64,000 bases of DNA from Marthasterias glacialis (Eukaryota > Echinodermata > Asteroidea > Forcipulatida > Asteriidae): contig OU452226.1 in the NCBI GenBank assembly GCA_911728455.2, positions 11,569,498 through 11,633,497 on the forward strand. Direction: 5' to 3'. Shown piece after piece: positions 50,801-59,036 of the stretch. Position 1 is the stretch's first letter. Each line of letters begins with the position of its first letter. The position numbers and the translations under genes were made by a program. The notes beneath the pieces were generated by a model. The model had not been told where the DNA came from. It saw only the letters and a program-made list of their open reading frames with translations, and made no database searches.

Positions 50801-53800
50801 TTCTATGAAATTGGGCCCTACTTCTTGGCCCTAAGCCTACATAGCATCAGGGACTGTGATGACCTTTCCATTGAGAGCTCGCACTTTTTTGCTGAAATTT
50901 TTCTTTGATTGTTCACTTACCCATTACACAGTAGTGGAGAGTACATTAAAGCCATTATACACTATTCATAAAGTGTCTGGAAATACTTCCATACCTTATG
51001 AGCATCAAGAGTTATTTAATAAAATCAACCTGCAAAAGTTTCAGCTCATTTCATTGTTTCCTTTACGAGAAAACAATACAAAGTCATTCAGCGTTTTTGT
51101 ATTCATTATAAACGGCCGGAGTTTTCGTCTCATGAGACGAAAAATCATTTGTGGATCTTATTTCGCTAATCATTCGAAAACGATAACACATCAGACAAAA
51201 ATATTTCACAGGAAGTTTTCTATCATCATCGTCTCTATACCATGTAAGTTATGTGCAAATCTGTGAACATTTTGTTTTATGGGCTTTAAGACAATTTTGT
51301 GCTGGCTTGTTTTGGTGTACTTTTGTGAAAAATCTCCCAGCCGATACCAACATGTTTCAAACTCATCAGCAGCCATGATGCATAGACTGCCAAGAAGCAA
51401 AAGGAGTCCAGCACTTCGGCAATATTTTATGGGAATAGTAGTAGGCCTACTATTCTTGAAAGTGCAATCTTTCTTTCAAAAAGCTTTCCTGAATCGACAG
51501 TCATGCCGTCGGAACTACCAGAAGAAAGTGGGCAAACCAAATCCTAAAGTAAGCTGAGAAGTTCTAGTTGCAAGACTGACGGGAAAATTATCAGAAACTG
51601 AATTTTCGAAAGGTGGTGAATACAACCGTCACTTTTTCACTCAATCTTGTTGGTTGCAATGAATGACACATTGCCGTATTACAGACCTGCTAGTCAGTGC
51701 TTCCACTCCCCAAAATTTAATTTCCTTAGATTGCCACAATTTTTTCCTTAGATTTTTCAAAGTTTCCTTAGATTTTTCTTGGAATTTCCTGAAATAATTG
51801 TAGTCAAATTTACAAATCACACCGTCATACAGCAACTACAACTACATGAAATTATGAACACATCTATATCTCAGACCTAAGCTTAGCGTACGATGTCAAT
51901 GAAACCAGACTAATCACACAGCCGCCGGGCGTAACCTGCCTGTACCTGGGCCCAATTTCAGTAAACAGTGATCAAATTTGTGTGCTAACTATACCAGCAA
52001 GAAAATTAGGCGGCCAGCTTGCGCGATCAGCAAGGTTTTGCATTGTTGCGTCATTCATTTTCCTACAGTAAGCACCCCAAGGTTAGCATGCATTTTCGTG
52101 TGCTTACGGTTGGCAGCACTTTGAAATGGAAATTGTCTAGAATCGACTTCTGCAATAGTTTGCTTTCTGGCCTCCCTCAGAGCACACTGCATCGCCTGCA
52201 ATCAGTGCAAAACGCTCCAACCCTTTATAAACTCCGCTTGCTACCAGTCAATTACAGAAGTCAATTTGAATTAATCCTTCACGCACTCAAGGCACTCCAC
52301 GGTTCTGCCCCGGTCTCCAAAACATGCTGCAACCCCGGTCCATGCGACCGGGTCTGAAGTCATCATGCAATCAAGCTCTTTGTTCCTAAAACCCGCATAG
52401 CCAGGTACGGGGACAGGGCCTTTTGGGCAATTCCACGGTTAGTTTCATTACACTTTTAGCTGCTTACCACAGCTCTGTGGTCTCTAATATAAAGATGAAA
52501 GCCCACCAAGTCTCCATTTTTGTACTATTGATACATCTACCCCAGACCTTTAGCACAAAATATTCACAAACTTTTAGACACATTTTGTCAGTTGTTATGA
52601 TAAGTTTATTTTTGGTTAGTTACGTTACAAAAACGGGACATGGAAAAACATTGCATATCTTTGCACAAAAAGTTTCCTCAAACAGGATACAGCAGAAACC
52701 AAGTTTACTATTTCTATAATTGCCTGTCTCCTAGCAAGTGTTCTGGAAGAAAAGAAACTGAAATAACTCTGATCAGTTCCAAGCATTACCAAAAAATCAT
52801 GGTTAGTTACGTTACGGTTAGTTACGTTACACTTTGTCCATGAGTAAGATTTGCTGTGACACACCGTATTTGCTCACACGCACAGCTCTAATGTGGTCTT
52901 ATTTTAGTAATTAATCTGCACTTCTACATCATGCCCACATCATTTGAAGGGAAAAATGGAATGAAGTAATAATCAAGCAGAAAAGAACATTGGACTCAAG
53001 CTCTGGTGTTTGTGAGCAGCAGAGTGTGGGTTCGAGTCCCGGTCGTGACACTTGTGTCCTCATGCAAGACACTTAACCATTATTGATATGTCCTTCGGAT
53101 GGGACGTAAAGCCGTAGGTCCCGTGTGTTGTGCAATGCACGTAAAAGAACCCAGTGACACTTATCGCAAAGAGAAGGGGGTTCGTCCCGGTGTTCCTGGT
53201 TTGGCGGCTGCAGATTGCACAACAGCACCTTGTGAACCATTACATGGTGCTATGTAAAGGAACAGGTCTCATACAATGCTCCAAAAACGTAACTCATCGT
53301 ACCTTGCAGGAATACATCTAAAGCGCCATGAGCGCCATATTTTGGCGGATACCGGTACTATATAAATACTCAGTATTACTATAATGTGTACTAAAGTGTG
53401 AACTTTTTTTATACATGTATTATGTAAGCTAATGCGGCTTATGTATTTTACAAAATCACAAATTTCACAAAAAATAACACATGCAAGTAATTTATTCTCT
53501 TGCATTATGCATGTACATGTACACTAAAGAATTCAGAACAATAGAAAGGTTAAATCAAATGAATTGCATGTCTTGACTCTTGGTCATGGATATTCTATTC
53601 TTAAAGTTTAACAGAAAATTTGAAATGTCCGCGATTGTTGACCACTTCTGGTGCATCTACATGTAGCTTTGAAATAATTTTGTCCTTTGTGTAAAAGATA
53701 AAATCTTTTTGAGTGGGCCATTTCCAATATTTGCCGACACGCTCCATCACAGATACTGGAATTCTCCATTTCCAACAATGACCACTTCTCCGGGAAATCT

Positions 53801-56325
53801 GTGCTCTTCATATTCTACCATGTACCAGTCTCCTATCTGAATGGACTCGACACTGCTTGGATCATGGGGGCCAATGCTTTTCTCTCCTTGTATTTCTCAT
53901 AGTGACCTGCTGCCTTCATCTTTTCTATGCCTTTTGCTTTTCCTTGTTTGTCAATGGCATGATTGATCTAAGCACATTAAAAGAATAAAAAATCCATGAA
54001 AACTTTAGAAAATTGCAGCTTACCTATATTAAACGAAGTGTACAATGCAAAAAGAGCCCCCCACCCCCCCCACCCCCATCACGTTACAGCAATGTTCTCA
54101 AACTCTCATTAATTAAGTTTGTTTGGTGGAGAAATATTAAGATAACCCTACAAAAATAAGAAAAACAGTATAGATGTAAAACTTACCCAGATTTTCTCAC
54201 CACTGTGAAATTTGAAGGAGATGAACTTGTACGAACTTGTTGCACATGGGTCTTGCATAAAAATGTATGCAGCACATGATAAATCATCTATGACATTTGC
54301 TCACAGATGGATACATTGTGGGTAACAATAATATCATACTTCTCTCTTTCATTTATAAAACTTTGTGGTAATTGAGCAGCATCTGAATGGTGTTTATGTT
54401 GGTTAGTTACGTTACACCTCGGTTAGTTACGTTACATGGTTAGTTACATTACAGATTTTGACTGCTTCTGTTTTCTACATGTTACAAGTTTCATGGTTTT
54501 TATTTCCTTTTTTCAATTAAGCATTGTACAAAGGAGGAAAAATTAAGTTATCAAAAATATAGTTGAATGCTTTCTCTGGAGGTAAAAACAATTATGTGTT
54601 TTGGTTTGTTACGTTACATTGACTTTAATGGGGCACAATTTTCACAAATCTATGGTCTGAATCCATCACAACTACAACTTTTGACTATTACAACCAGTGT
54701 GTAGGTCCAATCATTAATAAATATGATTAGATTGTATTGATATATTGAAATCTTCCTCATTTGATAATAAATTGAAGTTACACAAACTTTTAACATATAA
54801 TTTCACGATGAAACATTGATGGCACAAAAATCAATTTTCGGTATATTTCCTGCAAAAACATGGCATAGAAACCATTTTTCCCTGAAGCTTTGATGTATAT
54901 GCTACCATGTAAAGCCAATTTTTACTCAAAAAACACAATTATAAATTTTGAGGTCATGTCCACTTCTTCATGGAATTGCCCTTTTCCTGTATTGCCCGCG
55001 TATCTGGAAGAGCTTACCCCAAAACAATAGAGAAATACACAACATCTCACTTTTTAAATGTCAACTTAAAACATATCAACAGGCCCTTTCATCAACTTGA
55101 TTTGTTTAACAAAATTTTCTTCTTCTCTTTCCACCCAGACCGGTACCTTTGAATGTCTAACTGATGATGTGCGCCTTAAAAAGGTTTTGTTTTTATAGTA
55201 AAAATTAAATCAAACAGTACGCACCAAATCAGCTGTTAACCAGCTTTATGAAAGTGGGCCCTGGTTGATTTCGCACAAATGGTTGAAAATGAAAGGAACT
55301 GTGGGAAGGATAAAGGTGAAAACAAGTGTTCATTTTCCTTCCCACAATGCCTATCGACCATTGTGCAAAATCAAGGCAGTATTAGCAATAAGTCCAACCA
55401 ATGATTGATACACTGCTATAATTTCCACCGCCAGCTGCAGAGTGAACGGGGAGGGGGGGGGGGGTCTCGGGGGTCCCCCCAATATTTTAGGCATTTAGAC
55501 TTTAGCCACAGTCGGCAAAATTGAACACAAATCCATTCGGCAAGCCTAGCAGAGATTTGCCGACTGAAAATTTTAGTTTAATACTTGTAGTGCATGTAGT
55601 GTGAGAAGTCAAACTTTGAATTACCAAATTTAATATTCTCGGCAACGTGCGGAAATCTACGCTCTGAAAACACTAAAAGCCGTAGAGCGTCTTCATTAGC
55701 CCTGTGAAAACACTTAAAACCGTAGAGCTTCGCCCCCCCCTCTACCCACACTAGAAATTATGTCTATGATGAATGATAATCCAACAGGGGATTCGTTTTT
55801 AAAGCTTGCATTTCGAATATAAGTCTTAAGTTCTAATGCTAGGTATCTGAGGGCCAATTTACACCTACGAATCACTGAAAACCTCATGAGCGCTCGGGGG
55901 CTATGGCCCCGAACTGCCAAATGCTGACATGTTGGCGAGTCCCATGTCATTGCGCGTGCTTTTACTTTCATTTGATAATGTCAGTCAGCAAATTTAGGCT
56001 TCCACATCCCCCGAAAGAAAGTGGCTTCGCTACGCCGCTGTCCACCGCCTACCAAACATGCCAAACGTCTCAACATTTTTCCCGTAGTTGCTGCAACTGT
56101 TAATCAGTAGCTGATTAGTGCGGTTTCACGGCCCTCCGGAAATCACTAGTATAGTCTTGTTAGCTAAAACGGGACAACACATGTATGTTTATGTCATTCT
56201 TTGAGACTAAATATTTAATAAAATATATACAACCTTTAATCTAAATGACAACTACAGTTCTTTACAAGAAAAAGGCAATTTTTACCGGTATTTGCAAGTA
56301 GGACATCCGTTACAAGCGACGCCAT
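26898..56325 (-). CDS. ZW10: ZW10, kinetochore and vesicle-tethering protein (20 exons, complete)
   Basis: Exons in transcript order: 56286-56325, 49544-49740, 47869-47976, 47486-47566, 45343-45408, 44449-44584, 43234-43311, 41926-42005, 40874-41051, 39483-39562, 37927-37990, 37125-37336, 36662-36786, 35591-35672, 34057-34242, 32222-32326, 30920-31051, 29660-29752, 28560-28670, 26898-27002. All borders are GT/AG and all phases join, giving 752 codons against 779 in human. Matches include [10 protein letters not shown] at the start, [13 protein letters not shown] (16-28), [15 protein letters not shown] (385-399), [13 protein letters not shown] (518-530), [10 protein letters not shown] (546-555) and the end [12 protein letters not shown]10 is known as a subunit of the RZZ complex (Rod, Zwilch), which recruits dynein-dynactin and checkpoint proteins to kinetochores, and of the NRZ (NAG, RINT1) ER-Golgi tether; its N-terminus is a helical partner-binding region. 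Very little of the 29 kb span is coding; intron 1 alone is 6.5 kb. Confidence 0.96.
27143..27448 (-). mobile_element. tRNA-Leu-like SINE (family B) in the last ZW10 intron
   Basis: Read on the minus strand it starts GTGTCATGGCTGAGCAGTC, has ACTCAAGCTCT at the anticodon position, then GGGTTTGAGTCTCAGTC. The tail follows with TTCGGATGGGATGTAAAGCC and ends with TTACAAGGTGCT-type words. Open frames overlapping it on both strands are translations of the SINE. Confidence 0.85.
27714..27835. repeat. 19-bp minisatellite, about 6.5 copies
   Basis: CTGGCCAGGTGACTGGACT repeats head to tail with only two or three substitutions. It lies in the last ZW10 intron. Peptides such as [11 protein letters not shown] encoded across it are repeat artefacts. 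Confidence 0.95.
28767..28862 (-). mobile_element. tRNA-derived SINE (family A), antisense copy
   Basis: On the minus strand this reads AGGGAGACCCCCAACAT, then AGGGCTGGATAGCTCAGTTG and, further on, GGTTCAAACCCCATTC, the family-A leader, A-box and B-box in order. It lies in a ZW10 intron (28671-29659) on the sense strand of that gene. The rest of this intron, including an open frame at 29359-29619, has no recognised content. Confidence 0.8.
30185..30465 (-). pseudogene. 3' fragment of a non-LTR retrotransposon ORF2
   Basis: The minus-strand frame contains [19 protein letters not shown] followed by [11 protein letters not shown], the conserved tail seen at the C-terminus of many LINE reverse-transcriptase proteins. 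Only about 80 codons survive, with no start or reverse-transcriptase core. It sits in the ZW10 intron 29753-30919 on the sense strand of that gene. Confidence 0.75.
33045..33312. mobile_element. MITE-C, unexpanded copy
   Basis: The left end AAAGACTGATCCATTAAGCC is inverted at the right end GGGGCTTAATGGATTGCTCT, giving a 268-bp element in a ZW10 intron. It contains TATTGACCAATCACAGC on one side and GCGATTGGTCAACACATAAG on the other. Its internal stretch (33062-33125) corresponds once, in reverse orientation, to the unit amplified at 45798-47174. Confidence 0.8.
33379..34022. mobile_element. MITE-C relative of about 640 bp with a nested element
   Basis: The left end TTAGACCAATCCATTAAGCC is mirrored by the right end GGCTTAATGGATCGGTCTAT. 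The left 250 bp (GTCTGACACGTTGAAATC, then AGTGGTTTAACAGCG) recur in reverse orientation at 39597-39848. A small CACTGC-ended element is inserted at 33804-33978. The open frames found here are repeat translations. Confidence 0.75.
33804..33978. mobile_element. Tc1/mariner-type MITE with TA target duplication, nested in MITE-C
   Basis: The ends CACTGCTAAAAATGGTTTTC and GAAAACCATTTTTAGCAGTG are perfect inverses, and TA flanks both sides (33802-33803 and 33979-33980). Inside is a second hairpin, CACTCCCTAG...CTAGGGAGTG. The length is 175 bp. The TA duplication and CACTGC-type end fit the Tc1/mariner superfamily; the family name is inference. Confidence 0.9.
34541..34994. mobile_element. MITE with GCAAGAGGGCGC inverted ends
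   Basis: GGCCGTATTTTTGACAGCAA then GAGGGCGC at the left matches, inverted, GGCGCCCTCTTGCAGTAAAA then AAATAAGGCC at the right. Similarity extends outward toward CACTGTA on both sides (about 34509 and 35000). The 450-bp interior is anonymous. It lies in the ZW10 intron 34243-35590. Confidence 0.7.
35371..35485. mobile_element. Palindromic element around TATGGTGGACAC
   Basis: TTTTTTGAGCTATGGTGGAC is inverted at CGCCATATCTCAAAAAG, with TTTGGATTGGGTAAAT and ACCCAAACCAAACAGTGCAC facing each other inside. A second copy lies at 61926-62045 and a half copy at about 32128-32165. Confidence 0.65.
35799..35829. repeat. CAATT pentanucleotide microsatellite
   Basis: About six head-to-tail CAATT units in a ZW10 intron, ending at CAATTCCATG. 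Confidence 0.95.
39597..39848. mobile_element. MITE-C relative, partial copy
   Basis: This copy reads TTAAACCACTTTTACACAAC at the left and GGCACTGGATCGGTCTAT at the right. It has GACATTTTTCAGACTTTCAG and GGCTGTGATTGGTCAATACC inside, matching the reverse complement of 33379-33626. It lies in the ZW10 intron 39563-40873. Confidence 0.75.
40090..40460 (-). mobile_element. tRNA-Leu-like SINE (family B), antisense copy
   Basis: On the minus strand it carries the head GTCTTGGCTGAGCAG, then CACCGGACTCAAGCTC, and the body TTTGGATGGGACGTAAAGCC, ACACGTTAAAAA-type and AAGGTGCTACGT-type words. The T-arm segment after the anticodon region is deleted. It extends further 3' than other copies, into GCTTGGAGATGCCCATCGGG. 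Confidence 0.78.
41100..41720 (+). repeat. GGGGTTTGTGTT-type G/T-rich minisatellite, about 620 bp
   Basis: The plus strand is almost free of C and consists of irregular repeats of GGGTTTGTGTTGGGGTTGG and GGGTTTGGGTTT. Runs of three or four G occur every few bases, so it has strong G-quadruplex potential. It lies in the ZW10 intron 41052-41925; the G-rich strand is the template strand of that gene. Long frames rich in Gly, Phe, Val and Leu (41093-41449 and 41446-41733) come from the repeat. Confidence 0.93.
42489..42747 (-). repeat. 35-bp tandem repeat resembling a tRNA T-arm, 7 copies plus a partial
   Basis: The unit CAGGCTACTCGGGTGGGATT then CGAACCCACTGACCC repeats at exactly 35 bp from 42489. 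On the minus strand each unit contains GTGGGTTCGAATCCCACC, a T-stem/T-loop with the GGTTCGAATCC B-box of RNA polymerase III promoters. There is no companion A-box or anticodon arm, so no tRNA gene. It lies in the ZW10 intron 42006-43233. Confidence 0.9.
44697..44733. repeat. AAT trinucleotide microsatellite
   Basis: About eleven ATA/TAA units (GATGATAATAATAATA...) in the ZW10 intron 44585-45342. Confidence 0.95.
45612..47222. mobile_element. MITE-C copy enlarged to 1.6 kb by an internal tandem array
   Basis: The left end ATAGACCGATCCATCAAGC is inverted at GTTAATGGATAAGTC on the right. The left third (GTTGACCAATCACAGCC, then CATGTCGTGCAGTGTGGCAA) matches the unexpanded copy at 33045-33312 in order. 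The expected single internal segment has become the 46-bp array at 45798-47174. It occupies the ZW10 intron 45409-47485. Confidence 0.8.
45798..47174. repeat. 46-bp tandem array, about 30 copies
   Basis: The unit CACTGCCCACATGTTCAGTG then GTGATGTAACCATTACTGTG then ATTGGT repeats at 46 bp with very low divergence (GTAACC/GTAGCC, TTACTG/TAACTG, GTGGTG/GTGTTG). Each unit carries ATTGG (an inverted CCAAT box) and an E-box CACATG. It is not a CRISPR array: units abut with no unique spacers. Confidence 0.96.
48225..48441. mobile_element. MITE with CCCATGAAATATG ends, copy 2
   Basis: It shares with 18495-18716 the landmarks GATGGGCAAACGCCATAGAG, GTTGTGCACTAGGCAG, GCGATGTTGCTCATTTTGCC and TTTACATATTTCATGGG in the same order and orientation. 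It lies in ZW10 intron 2. Confidence 0.78.
48659..48853. mobile_element. MITE-A, full-length copy
   Basis: GGGCCCAACTTCATAGAGCT then GCTTAAGCAC at the left is the inverse of GTGCTTAAGC then AGCTCTATGAAATTGGGCCC at the right, with about two mismatches in 30. The length is 195 bp. This is the best-preserved member of the family in the window and lies in ZW10 intron 2. Confidence 0.9.
49039..49306. mobile_element. Foldback MITE, arms about 100 bp, 11-bp target duplication
   Basis: The left end AGTTTTGGTGTAAGATGTTC is inverted at GAACGTCTTGCACCAAGACT, and similarity continues inward through GTTCTGTAGTCCACGACCC and CATCACGAATTGCCGCC. Outside both ends is the direct repeat ACCCTTGATAT (49028-49038 and 49307-49317). 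The 11-bp duplication suits Mutator-like elements; the family name is inference. It lies in ZW10 intron 2. Confidence 0.9.
49775..50215 (+). mobile_element. tRNA-derived SINE (family A) with a long leader, ZW10 intron 1
   Basis: The tRNA-like head (TAGGGCTGTTTGGCTCAGTG at about 50069 and GGTTCAAATCCCACTCCAG at about 50127) is followed by the TTTTTCTTTGTTCACCCC tail. Upstream, 49785-50060 repeats the tail and leader words ACCCAGTCAGTTTCCCTTG, GGGGTGTGATCCCTGGCTAC and CTTCTGACTGGTACCC, as at 60380-60600. This suggests a dimer or a long composite unit. Confidence 0.8.
50634..50818. mobile_element. MITE-A copy in ZW10 intron 1
   Basis: The ends GGGCCTAGTTTCATACCTGC and CAGTTCTATGAAATTGGGCC are inverted, with TTACCAGAATAAGGTTACAA inside as in the other copies. 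Confidence 0.82.
50925..51275 (+). mobile_element. MITE-B copy in ZW10 intron 1
   Basis: It shares AAAGTTTCAGCTCATTTCAT, GAGTTTTCGTCTCATGAGAC, GATCTTATTTCGCTAATCAT and GTCTCTATACCATGTAAG with 58666-59036 in the same order. The central GTTTTCGTCTCATGAGACGA is an internal palindrome. The 136-codon frame at 50856-51266 is a translation of this element. Confidence 0.78.
52019..52424 (+). pseudogene. LINE reverse-transcriptase C-terminal fragment, 5' part
   Basis: The frame contains [20 protein letters not shown], then [24 protein letters not shown] and [10 protein letters not shown]. This is the thumb/C-terminal block of many non-LTR reverse transcriptases, and it is followed in another frame by [16 protein letters not shown]. 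It breaks off at the TTTT at 52421-52424, where another element has inserted, and resumes at 54982. Confidence 0.85.
52978..53380 (+). mobile_element. tRNA-Leu-like SINE (family B) inside the GGGCAATTCCA element
   Basis: The head has GGACTCAAGCTCTGGTG and GGGTTCGAGTCCCGGTCGTG. The body has TTCGGATGGGACGTAAAGCC, GTCCCGTGTGTTGTGCAATG and ACATGGTGCTATGTAAAGG, and it ends in a short AT-rich 3' tail. The 5' part of the tRNA (A-box) is truncated. Confidence 0.82.
53601..54290 (-). pseudogene. Broken two-exon gene carried by the GGGCAATTCCA element
   Basis: On the minus strand an upstream exon (from about 54290 down to 54187, ending [10 protein letters not shown] at a GTAAGT donor) joins in phase 0 to an exon from 53967 to 53601. 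The second exon reads [17 protein letters not shown], then [20 protein letters not shown]. It breaks by one base near 53757, and continues in another frame as [29 protein letters not shown] and NNRGHFKFS to a stop. A GDW..VEY....PGEV...SVM...GKYWKWP module looks like a C-terminal domain found in uncharacterised, transposon-associated animal proteins; this recollection is uncertain. No catalytic core was seen, so this is probably the last part of an internally deleted element gene. Confidence 0.6.
54982..55170 (+). pseudogene. LINE reverse-transcriptase C-terminal fragment, 3' part
   Basis: The sequence resumes the LINE tail with [11 protein letters not shown] and, downstream, remnants of the K..LK....A block, continuing the reading broken at 52424. 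Stops and frameshifts show that it is long dead. A MITE-A right end (CAGCTTTATGAAAGTGGGCC) follows at about 55243-55262. Confidence 0.7.
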
Positions 56326-56619
56326 CTTGGATCTCCCGCCTTTGACACAAATCGTCAGTGCCCTTTACAAACCGCTAACGAATGCTGTTGTGTCGGTCAA
56401 GGTACCATACTTTAAATGCCACGTCGTCTGCTACAGCACGTTATTTGACGATTTCAACCTTTTCTGATAATAATAACGATAACAGGTATTTATATTGCGC
56501 TTTTCCAAAGCATAATCAAAGCATATTTATCAGTACCCCCCCCCCCCCCCCCCCCCCAAGAAACTAGTATCCTGGGTCAAGTTGAGTGAAAAAGGCATCG
56601 GTAGTATTTACTGCATTTT

Positions 56620-56810
56620 AAAACCCCGGCTAAACATTGCTAAACTGACAGAAAATGCTTCCATTCTTTGCATAAATCAAGATATTTGTAATAAAACCAA
56701 CCAATGAAAATGTCAGCTCATTTCTTTGTTTCATTTGCAAGAAAACAGTAAAAATGCATTCAGCATTTTTGTGCGCATTCTTATATAGGCAGAGTTTTCG
56801 AGTATAAAAT
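56620..56810 (+). mobile_element. MITE-B, left half
   Basis: AAACCCCGGCTAAACATTGC is a variant of the family end, followed by AATGCTTCCATTCTTTGCAT and AATGTCAGCTCATTTCTTTG. The match stops after CAGAGTTTTCGAGT, where the palindrome in other copies begins, so the right half is missing. Confidence 0.75.
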
Positions 56811-57648
56811 CACACGCAAAATATCCTGTTAAACATGCAGGACTTGCCATCCCTTCAGATTTTCAAAATTGTTGAACTTGACCTTATTCTTAAGTTCGAT
56901 TTTATGAATGAAGCAGACATCTTCACTGATGCCATTTCGTGTGACTTGCCTATTACATTATAGTAAGAAAAAACAAAAAACTTGGGATTTAAAGGTAAAA
57001 TTATTGTCATATTTCCCCCAAATATTGAAATTATACTTCCCTAAATGCAGCTTCTAATGATTCCTAGACAGCTCATAGAAAAAAACAGTCAATGAAACAT
57101 TGTTGTGATTTTTAGCACAGTTAAACCTCTGCATTTATTTCAACTTTGGACAGCGTCTTACAGGCTGATAAGTCAGTCTATCAAATGGTCTGATTGTGCA
57201 ATATAATGTTGAAAACATAGTCCAGAACAGCAATAGGGTTGTTGTCTGGTCAGGAGTTCTTAATCAACTGGTTCGTAGTGGAATACACACCTTGAAAATG
57301 GTGTCATCAACTACAGCGGCACCATTTTGGGAGTAATGTCAAGTTATGGCATCTTCTGTGGACATACCCAGAAGCATGTGGGTGGCTGCAGCCCCGAACC
57401 CCCCCCCCCCCCCCACCTAAATGGTCACCAAGTTCTTACGGAGAACTAATAAGACCAATTGAATCAAATAGTCTCCAAACAGCGTCAACCCGTTTCACAA
57501 ATAATACAAATCAGATGGAGTTTAATTGTTTTTTGCAAATAAATCATAACAATTTTCATTTTGTAAAAGTATTTCAGAATTCATGAAAGACTTTTAAGTA
57601 ATCTTGAAAATAAAAAAACGTTAAAGCTTTTAAAGACACTGCTCTCTT

Positions 57649-57875
57649 AATGTAAAAGAGTGAAAACCACTCGTGTTGTCCGCCATACCACTCTTGCAAA
57701 GAGCCATATGGCGGACAACTCTTTTTAGAGTGAAACACGTGTATTTTCACTAGATTCAGAGTGAAATTCCCTCCACTTTCACTCAAAAAAGGGTGGTGAA
57801 GAGTGAGTTTCACTCTCAAAAAAGCCAAACTGACATCACTCTGGCAAGCGAGTGAAATTGTCACTCTTTTACATT
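57649..57875. mobile_element. Palindromic MITE built from GAGTGAAA/TTTCACTC words
   Basis: AATGTAAAAGAGTGAAAACC is mirrored by TTGTCACTCTTTTACATT at the right end. GTTGTCCGCCATACCACTC is inverted against GAGCCATATGGCGGACAAC inside the left half, making a second hairpin. GAGTGA or its complement occurs about ten times in 227 bp. The 96-codon minus frame overlapping it is an artefact. Confidence 0.8.
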
Positions 57876-58028
57876 TGGAGAGTACAAGTACATGTAGTCT
57901 TAAATTTCCAGAGAATGTTCTCTTTCCACAAGCATATTAGAACTTACAAGAAGGCAGGAACAGGTGAGAAATGTCCAGAGAAGGAACTTCACACCATAGG
58001 TATTGACCAAAATAATCAAGAAATTTGT

Positions 58029-58300
58029 TTGGTGTGTCCTGGCCAAGCGGTCAAGAGCACTGGACTCAAGCTCTGGTGTTTCTGATCAGCTGAGTGTGGG
58101 CTCCCGTCCCGGTCTTGACACTTGTGGGTGACCTTAAGCAAGACACTTAACCAATACTGCTTCGTTCTTTGGATGGGACGTCTAGCCGTTGACACTTATC
58201 GCTAAGAGAAGGGGTTTTCCCCCAGGTGCTTCTGGCAGTGGCTGCTGAGTGCACTGCATCACCTTGTAAACCCTTTACCAGGTGCTATATAAATGGTCTT
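58029..58300 (+). mobile_element. tRNA-Leu-like SINE (family B)
   Basis: The head reads GTGTCCTGGCCAAGCGGTCA, then GGACTCAAGCTCTGGTG and GTCCCGGTCTTGACAC, giving A-box, CAA anticodon position and B-box. The body contains TGGATGGGACG and GCTTCTGGCAGTGGCTGC and ends TTACCAGGTGCTATATAAAT. It lies between moonraker and ZW10. Confidence 0.85.
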
Positions 58301-58665
58301 ACATCACAAAATTAGCATAACTGTCATAAACTGTTTTTTCACAGGACTCGGGAAAAGTACTGAGTATACAGTGCTTAGCAAACATCGGTGTATGGGTAAA
58401 ACGCAAATAATATTCTTTATCCCTGATGCAAAAATTAACATTAAAAATGTTTTCTTAAAAACTAACATCAATGTCATTACCATAATAAGCATTTTGAGAC
58501 GCCCGTAGGTAAAGCGCTTTTATAAGAAATGTGGCAAACACCCTGAGAACATGTTCTTATCCCCAGCAGTGTCCTGGGCTGATCAAACCTGTTGATGCCA
58601 CACTACGTGACCCTAAAATGACCTTTATAAAAGTTGTGACCGAAAAAAGTTTGGGAAGTCAGCTT

Positions 58666-59036
58666 TAAAGTGGAAGCCCCAGCTTAACATTGGTAAAGTG
58701 TATGGAAATGCTTCCATTCTTTGCACAAATCAAGATACTTGTAATCAAACCAACCTGGGAAAATGTCAACTCATTTCGTTGTTTCATTTGCAAGAAAACG
58801 GTTCAAAATGCATTCCGCATTTTTGTACTCATTCCTAAAGGCAGAGTTTTCGTCTCACTGAGACAAAAACTGATTTTGGATCTCATTTCATTTATTATTT
58901 AGAAACGATAACACTTCAGCCAGAAATATTTCAAGGAAAGTTTTCTACCATCATTATCTTTATACCATGTAAGGTGTATGTGAATCTGTGAACATTTATG
59001 TTTCTCTTTCTTACCAATGTTGAGCTGGGGCTTTAA
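58666..59036 (+). mobile_element. MITE-B, full-length copy
   Basis: AGCCCCAGCTTAACATTGGT at the left is inverted at ACCAATGTTGAGCTGGGGCT on the right, with TTTAAA outside both. In the centre GAGTTTTCGTCTCACTGAGA continues a palindrome (GTTTTCGTCTCA/TGAGACAAAAAC). At about 370 bp it is the reference copy for the fragments at 19594, 50925 and 56620. Confidence 0.88.

Larger units (their letters stand above)
52425..54981. mobile_element. 2.56 kb element with GGGCAATTCCA inverted ends, nested in a LINE
   Basis: The left end GGGCAATTCCA (52425-52435) and right end TGGAATTGCCC (54971-54981) are inverses, and TTTT flanks both (a possible 4-bp target duplication). The insertion interrupts a LINE fragment whose protein similarity stops at 52424 and resumes after 54981. 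The 15-mer GGTTAGTTACGTTAC occurs exactly at 52614, 52801, 52816, 54401 and 54421, with near matches at 52437, 54438 and 54603, always in the same orientation. The element carries a broken two-exon gene (53601-54290, minus) and a later SINE insertion (52978-53380). It lies in ZW10 intron 1. I cannot place its superfamily. Confidence 0.75.

Noticed and set aside
50856-51266. 136-codon open frame
   Set aside because: It overlaps a MITE-B copy whose relatives elsewhere do not keep the frame.
52019-55170. Active LINE gene in ZW10 intron 1
   Set aside because: Only the C-terminal part of the reverse transcriptase remains, frameshifted and interrupted by another element.
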